From Citrobacter rodentium NBRC 105723 = DSM 16636 (lineage in GTDB: Bacteria > Pseudomonadota > Gammaproteobacteria > Enterobacterales > Enterobacteriaceae): a stretch of DNA of 64,000 bases. The position numbers and the translations under genes are program-made. Positions 60,804-64,000 of the stretch are shown here, one piece after another (positions within the stretch are counted from its first letter, which is position 1; each line of letters opens with the position of its first letter). Location: contig NZ_CP082833.1 of assembly GCF_021278985.1 (NCBI RefSeq), positions 3,100,001-3,164,000 on the forward strand, written 5' to 3'. The notes below the pieces were generated by a model. The model saw nothing but the letters and a program-made list of their open reading frames with translations. It was not told the DNA's origin and made no database searches.

Positions 60804-61088
60804 TTACGCGCGAACGAAGTCGATGTGAGTCAGCTTCGGCTTGAACGCGTGACGCTGTACAGCCTGAGCTTTAACTTTTACTTCTTTACCGTCAACCACG
60901 ATGGTCAGCACTTCGCTGTAGAACTCAGGCTTAACCTGCATGTTCATAACCTGGTCGTGATCCAGTTCGATAGCGATCGGGGCTTCTTTGCCACCGTAGA
61001 TGATCGCCGGGAACTTGTTAGCGGCACGCAGGCGGCGGCTCGCACCCTTACCCTGCTCTTTACGTACTTCAGCGTTGATAGTAAACAT
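60804..61088 (-). CDS. rplY: Ribosomal protein L25
   Basis: L25 binds 5S rRNA in the large subunit. The 94-residue short form is typical of gamma-proteobacteria (no CTC extension). It starts MFTINAEVRKEQGKGASRRL and ends THIDFVRA. Confidence 0.98.
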   Translation of the reverse strand: MFTINAEVRKEQGKGASRRLRAANKFPAIIYGGKEAPIAIELDHDQVMNMQVKPEFYSEVLTIVVDGKEVKVKAQAVQRHAFKPKLTHIDFVRA

Positions 61089-61212
61089 TTAAATCTCTCT
61101 TTAATAATTCCTGCTACAGGCGACCCAGCAACAGGTAAGCGATCTGCTTTGCGTATGCAAAAGCGGGCGAGATTCTATACTCAAACGCCGGACACATCAA
61201 TCAAAACTACGA

Positions 61213-62973
61213 TTAACCGCGTAATTCGTGCGCCCGGCGGAAGCGGCCTTCGTAATCGAATACTTTTTCCCGCACCTGCCAGTACTGGCCTTTCATCCGC
61301 GCGACCACAAAATCAGGATGGCGCAGCAGCGGCTGTTGCGCGAGGATATCCGCGGCGGTGATCCAGCGCAGCGGAACGCCCGGCGTGCGGGTATGCGGAC
61401 GAATAAACAGCTGCTCAAAGGCGGTACGCTGGGCGGGCGTCTGTAAGCGAAATCGCTCGCTGACGTCCGCGCCGTCCTCATCGTAGTAGGTGATTTTCAG
61501 CCATTCGCCTTTCTCATCATGACCGTGCTGTAAAGCCATACCGCTACAGCGCAGCACCAGCGCGTCTTTCAGCTTCAGCGCCGCCTTCAGCATATCATCG
61601 GGATCGACCAGGATCGTGTCGCACTGGCGACAGCGGCGGGCGGCGATGTCGTTTTCGGCGTTGCACTGCGGGCAGTTTTTAAAGCGAAAGCGGAAGTCGC
61701 ACTGTTCGCGGTGTCCGTCATCATCTTCGAACCAGCCCTGGCAGCGGCGGCCGAAGTGCTCGATCAGCGTGCCGTCCGCGGTGGTTTTCCCCCAGAAGGT
61801 GTTGGCAAACCCGCAGGCCGGACAGAAGACCTGCACGGGTACGTTGTCACTTTTCCCTTTCGGGCTGCCGACCTCTGGCGAATAGAGATCGTGCGGGTTC
61901 CCGGCGTAATCCAGAATCAGACAGTCGGTTTTTCCCGGTGCGAGACGCAGGCCGCGTCCGACGATCTGCTGATACAGACTGACCGACTCGGTGGGGCGAA
62001 GTATGGCGATCAGATCGACATGCGGCGCGTCAAAACCGGTGGTTAAGACGGAGACATTGACCAGATAGCGGAAACGCTGTTCTTTAAAGGCCTCGATTAG
62101 CTCGTCGCGCGCGGCGCCCGGCGTATCGCCGGTAATCAGCGCGGCGTCGGTGGCGGGCAGCAGTCCGACGATCTCTTTGGCGTGTTCTACGGTGGCGGCA
62201 AAAATCATCACCCCTTTGCGATTCTGAGCAAATTCGACGATCTGGCTGACGATATGCGGCGTGATGCGCCGCTGTTTTTTCAGCTCCCGGTTAAGATCGG
62301 CCTCGCTGAACAGACCGTTGCTCTGCGCCTGCAGGCGGCTGAAGTCGTACTGCACTACCGGCATATCAAGCCGTTCCGGCGGTGTGAGGTAGCCGTGCTT
62401 AATCATATAGCGCAAAGGCAGCTCATAGATGCAGTCGCGAAACAGCGCTTTTTCGTCGCCGCGCACCATGCCATGATAATGAAAATGGTAGATCCAGCCT
62501 TTGCCCAGCCGAAAGGGGGTAGCGGTCAGCCCCAGCAGGCGCAGGTGAGGGTTCACCTTCGTCAGCTGGGTGAGGATTTGCTGATACTGGCTTTCATCGT
62601 CGTCGCCGATGCGGTGACATTCATCGACAATCAGCAGGGAAAATTCATGCTGAAAAGCGTCCAGGTTGCGCGCCACCGACTGTACGCTGCCAAACACCAC
62701 TTTGCCGTGGCTCTCTTTACGCTTAAGCCCGGCGGCGAAAATGTCGGCTTCCAGCCCCAGCGCGCAATATTTGGCATGATTCTGCGCCACCAGTTCTTTC
62801 ACGTGCGCCAGCACCAGCACGCGCCCTTTAGCGACGCGCGCCAGTTCGGCGATCACCAGGCTTTTGCCCGCCCCGGTGGGCAGGACAATCACCGCGGGCG
62901 TGCGATGGCGGCGAAAATGGTTAAGCGTGGCGTCCACGGCTTCCTGCTGATAGGGGCGAAGTGTAAAAATCAT
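61213..62973 (-). CDS. radD: DNA repair helicase-like protein RadD (YejH)
   Basis: RadD is a superfamily 2 ATPase that stimulates RecA strand exchange and aids recovery from breaks. The length is 586 residues. Walker A is LPTGAGKSL, the DEAD-type box is DECH, and motif VI is QIVGRGLR. A cysteine-rich zinc region (CPACGF and CPQCNAE with CRQCD) lies before the C-terminal domain. It is divergent from rsuA. Confidence 0.96.
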   Translation of the reverse strand: MIFTLRPYQQEAVDATLNHFRRHRTPAVIVLPTGAGKSLVIAELARVAKGRVLVLAHVKELVAQNHAKYCALGLEADIFAAGLKRKESHGKVVFGSVQSVARNLDAFQHEFSLLIVDECHRIGDDDESQYQQILTQLTKVNPHLRLLGLTATPFRLGKGWIYHFHYHGMVRGDEKALFRDCIYELPLRYMIKHGYLTPPERLDMPVVQYDFSRLQAQSNGLFSEADLNRELKKQRRITPHIVSQIVEFAQNRKGVMIFAATVEHAKEIVGLLPATDAALITGDTPGAARDELIEAFKEQRFRYLVNVSVLTTGFDAPHVDLIAILRPTESVSLYQQIVGRGLRLAPGKTDCLILDYAGNPHDLYSPEVGSPKGKSDNVPVQVFCPACGFANTFWGKTTADGTLIEHFGRRCQGWFEDDDGHREQCDFRFRFKNCPQCNAENDIAARRCRQCDTILVDPDDMLKAALKLKDALVLRCSGMALQHGHDEKGEWLKITYYDEDGADVSERFRLQTPAQRTAFEQLFIRPHTRTPGVPLRWITAADILAQQPLLRHPDFVVARMKGQYWQVREKVFDYEGRFRRAHELRG

Positions 62974-63123
62974 GGTCTCACAATGCGTAACGAACTCAGG
63001 TATAGTATGCCACGAATCGTTTTCCCTTGAGGGATGTTGTTAGCCCGCTATACTGGGCAAATAACGGCTCCACTTTCGGGCTCGCTGCCCGATTCCCGTA
63101 TTTTTACAGGCAAAATCAAACTC

Positions 63124-63819
63124 ATGCGACTTGATAAATTTATCGCTCAGCAACTCGGCGTCAGCCGCGCTATTGCCGGGCGTGAGATCCGCGCCAGCCG
63201 TGTTACCGTGGATGGCGAGATTGTCCGCAATGCGGCGTTCAAACTCCTGCCGGAGCACGCCGTCGAATATGACGGCAACACGCTGGTTCAGCAACATGGC
63301 CCCCGTTACTTTATGCTCAATAAACCGCAGGGTTACGTTTGTTCGACGGACGACCCGGATCACCCGACGGTGCTCTATTTTCTCGATGAGCCGGTGGCCT
63401 GGAAGCTCCATGCCGCAGGACGTCTGGATATTGACACCACTGGCCTGGTGCTGATGACCGACGACGGACAGTGGTCGCACCGCATTACCTCTCCGCGCCA
63501 CCATTGCGAAAAAACCTATCTCGTCACCCTGGAATCGCCTGTCGCCGACGATACCGCGGAGCAGTTCGCCAAAGGCGTGCAGTTGCATAATGAGAAAGAT
63601 CTCACCAGACCGGCGGAACTGGAGGTGATTACTCCTACCCAGGTGCGCCTGACCATCAGCGAAGGGCGTTACCATCAGGTGAAACGTATGTTCGCGGCGG
63701 TTGGCAACCACGTGGTGGCGCTGCACCGTGAGCGGATCGGCGCCATCGCCCTTGATGCTGACCTTGCGCCGGGCGAATATCGCCCCTTGACTGAAGAAGA
63801 AATTGCCAGCGTGGGTTAA
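63124..63819 (+). CDS. rsuA: 16S rRNA pseudouridine516 synthase RsuA
   Basis: RsuA makes pseudouridine 516 in 16S rRNA. The length is 231 residues from MRLDKFIAQQ, matching E. coli; a longer in-frame start would add 30 unrelated residues. It has an N-terminal S4 RNA-binding domain and the catalytic Asp102 in GRLDIDTTGL. Confidence 0.97.
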   Translation: MRLDKFIAQQLGVSRAIAGREIRASRVTVDGEIVRNAAFKLLPEHAVEYDGNTLVQQHGPRYFMLNKPQGYVCSTDDPDHPTVLYFLDEPVAWKLHAAGRLDIDTTGLVLMTDDGQWSHRITSPRHHCEKTYLVTLESPVADDTAEQFAKGVQLHNEKDLTRPAELEVITPTQVRLTISEGRYHQVKRMFAAVGNHVVALHRERIGAIALDADLAPGEYRPLTEEEIASVG

Positions 63820-63850
63820 GCCACGCGTTGATATATTCAGGAGCTCATTT

Positions 63851-64000
63851 GTGACCACCCGGCAGCGTTCGTCTTTTGCCATTGTCTTTATTCTCGGCCT
63901 GCTGGCGATGCTGATGCCGCTGTCGATTGATATGTATCTTCCGGCGCTGCCGGTGATCGCTGAACAGTTCGCCGTCCCGGCGGGCAGCGCGCAGATGACC
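63851..64000 (+). CDS. bcr: Bicyclomycin/sulfonamide MFS exporter Bcr, first 50 codons
   Basis: This is the start of a 12-helix major-facilitator drug exporter; the rest lies beyond the window. It uses a GTG start (TTRQRSSFAIVFI) behind AGGAG. The first helix and the DMYLPALPVI signature of the DHA1 Bcr/CflA group are visible. It follows rsuA by 31 bp, as in E. coli. Confidence 0.93.
   Translation, partial: MTTRQRSSFAIVFILGLLAMLMPLSIDMYLPALPVIAEQFAVPAGSAQMT

Overview
This is enterobacterial chromosome, of the Escherichia/Salmonella/Citrobacter type. The gene order and protein sequences closely follow the E. coli K-12 ptsI-ligA and nrdB-bcr neighbourhoods. HPr, RcsB, NarP and tRNA-Pro look nearly identical to my recollection of the E. 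coli versions. The gene content (mgtE, a SulP transporter, yfeH/yfeR), a complete IS66-family element and rhs debris at a synteny break suggest a Citrobacter. The IS resembles what I remember of ISCro1 from C. rodentium, but that species guess is from memory and was not tested.

Layout. (1) 1-8957, core block: ptsI (3' part outside the window), ptsH, cysK, cysZ, zipA, ligA, ypeB, yfeH, yfeR. It covers sugar phosphotransfer, sulfate uptake and cysteine synthesis, the division anchor ZipA and DNA ligase. (2) 8958-16100, accessory island, AT-rich except for the IS. In order it holds an Rhs/Vgr-associated peptidase-like gene that has lost its HExxH motif, a Sel1-repeat remnant, a membrane immunity-like gene, a beheaded rhs toxin tip on the minus strand, a complete IS66-type element (11604-14302), a second beheaded rhs tip on the plus strand with its membrane immunity-like gene, and a broken rhs core fragment with a third tip and a soluble immunity-like gene. 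(3) 16101-35312, core: yfaE-nrdB-nrdA (class Ia ribonucleotide reductase), ubiG, gyrA, the Rcs phosphorelay (rcsC, rcsB, rcsD), micF and ompC, apbE, ada-alkB. (4) 35388-42119: yojI, then mgtE and a STAS-less SulP gene that are not at this place in K-12, then mqo (apparently carrying a 61-residue in-frame deletion) and eco. (5) 42602-54774: the periplasmic nitrate reductase operon napFDAGHBC running into the cytochrome c maturation operon ccmABCDEFGH, with the response regulator narP convergent to it. (6) 55631-57237: a small AT-rich islet (acyltransferase plus glycosyltransferase) beside tRNA-Pro(GGG). (7) 57545-64000, core: yejM, yejL, yejK, rplY, radD, rsuA and the start of bcr.

The two core blocks on either side of the island lie about 180 kb apart in E. 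coli K-12 but keep the same relative direction. The IS has well matched terminal repeats but no 8-bp target duplication, and on each side it abuts a different rhs 3' end, the two pointing away from each other. Together this reads as a rearrangement scar made by recombination between IS copies sitting in two rhs loci.

REP/BIME palindromes occur at several gene ends, including a 58-bp tandem array between rcsC and rcsB. I found no CRISPR array, no rRNA, and a single tRNA.
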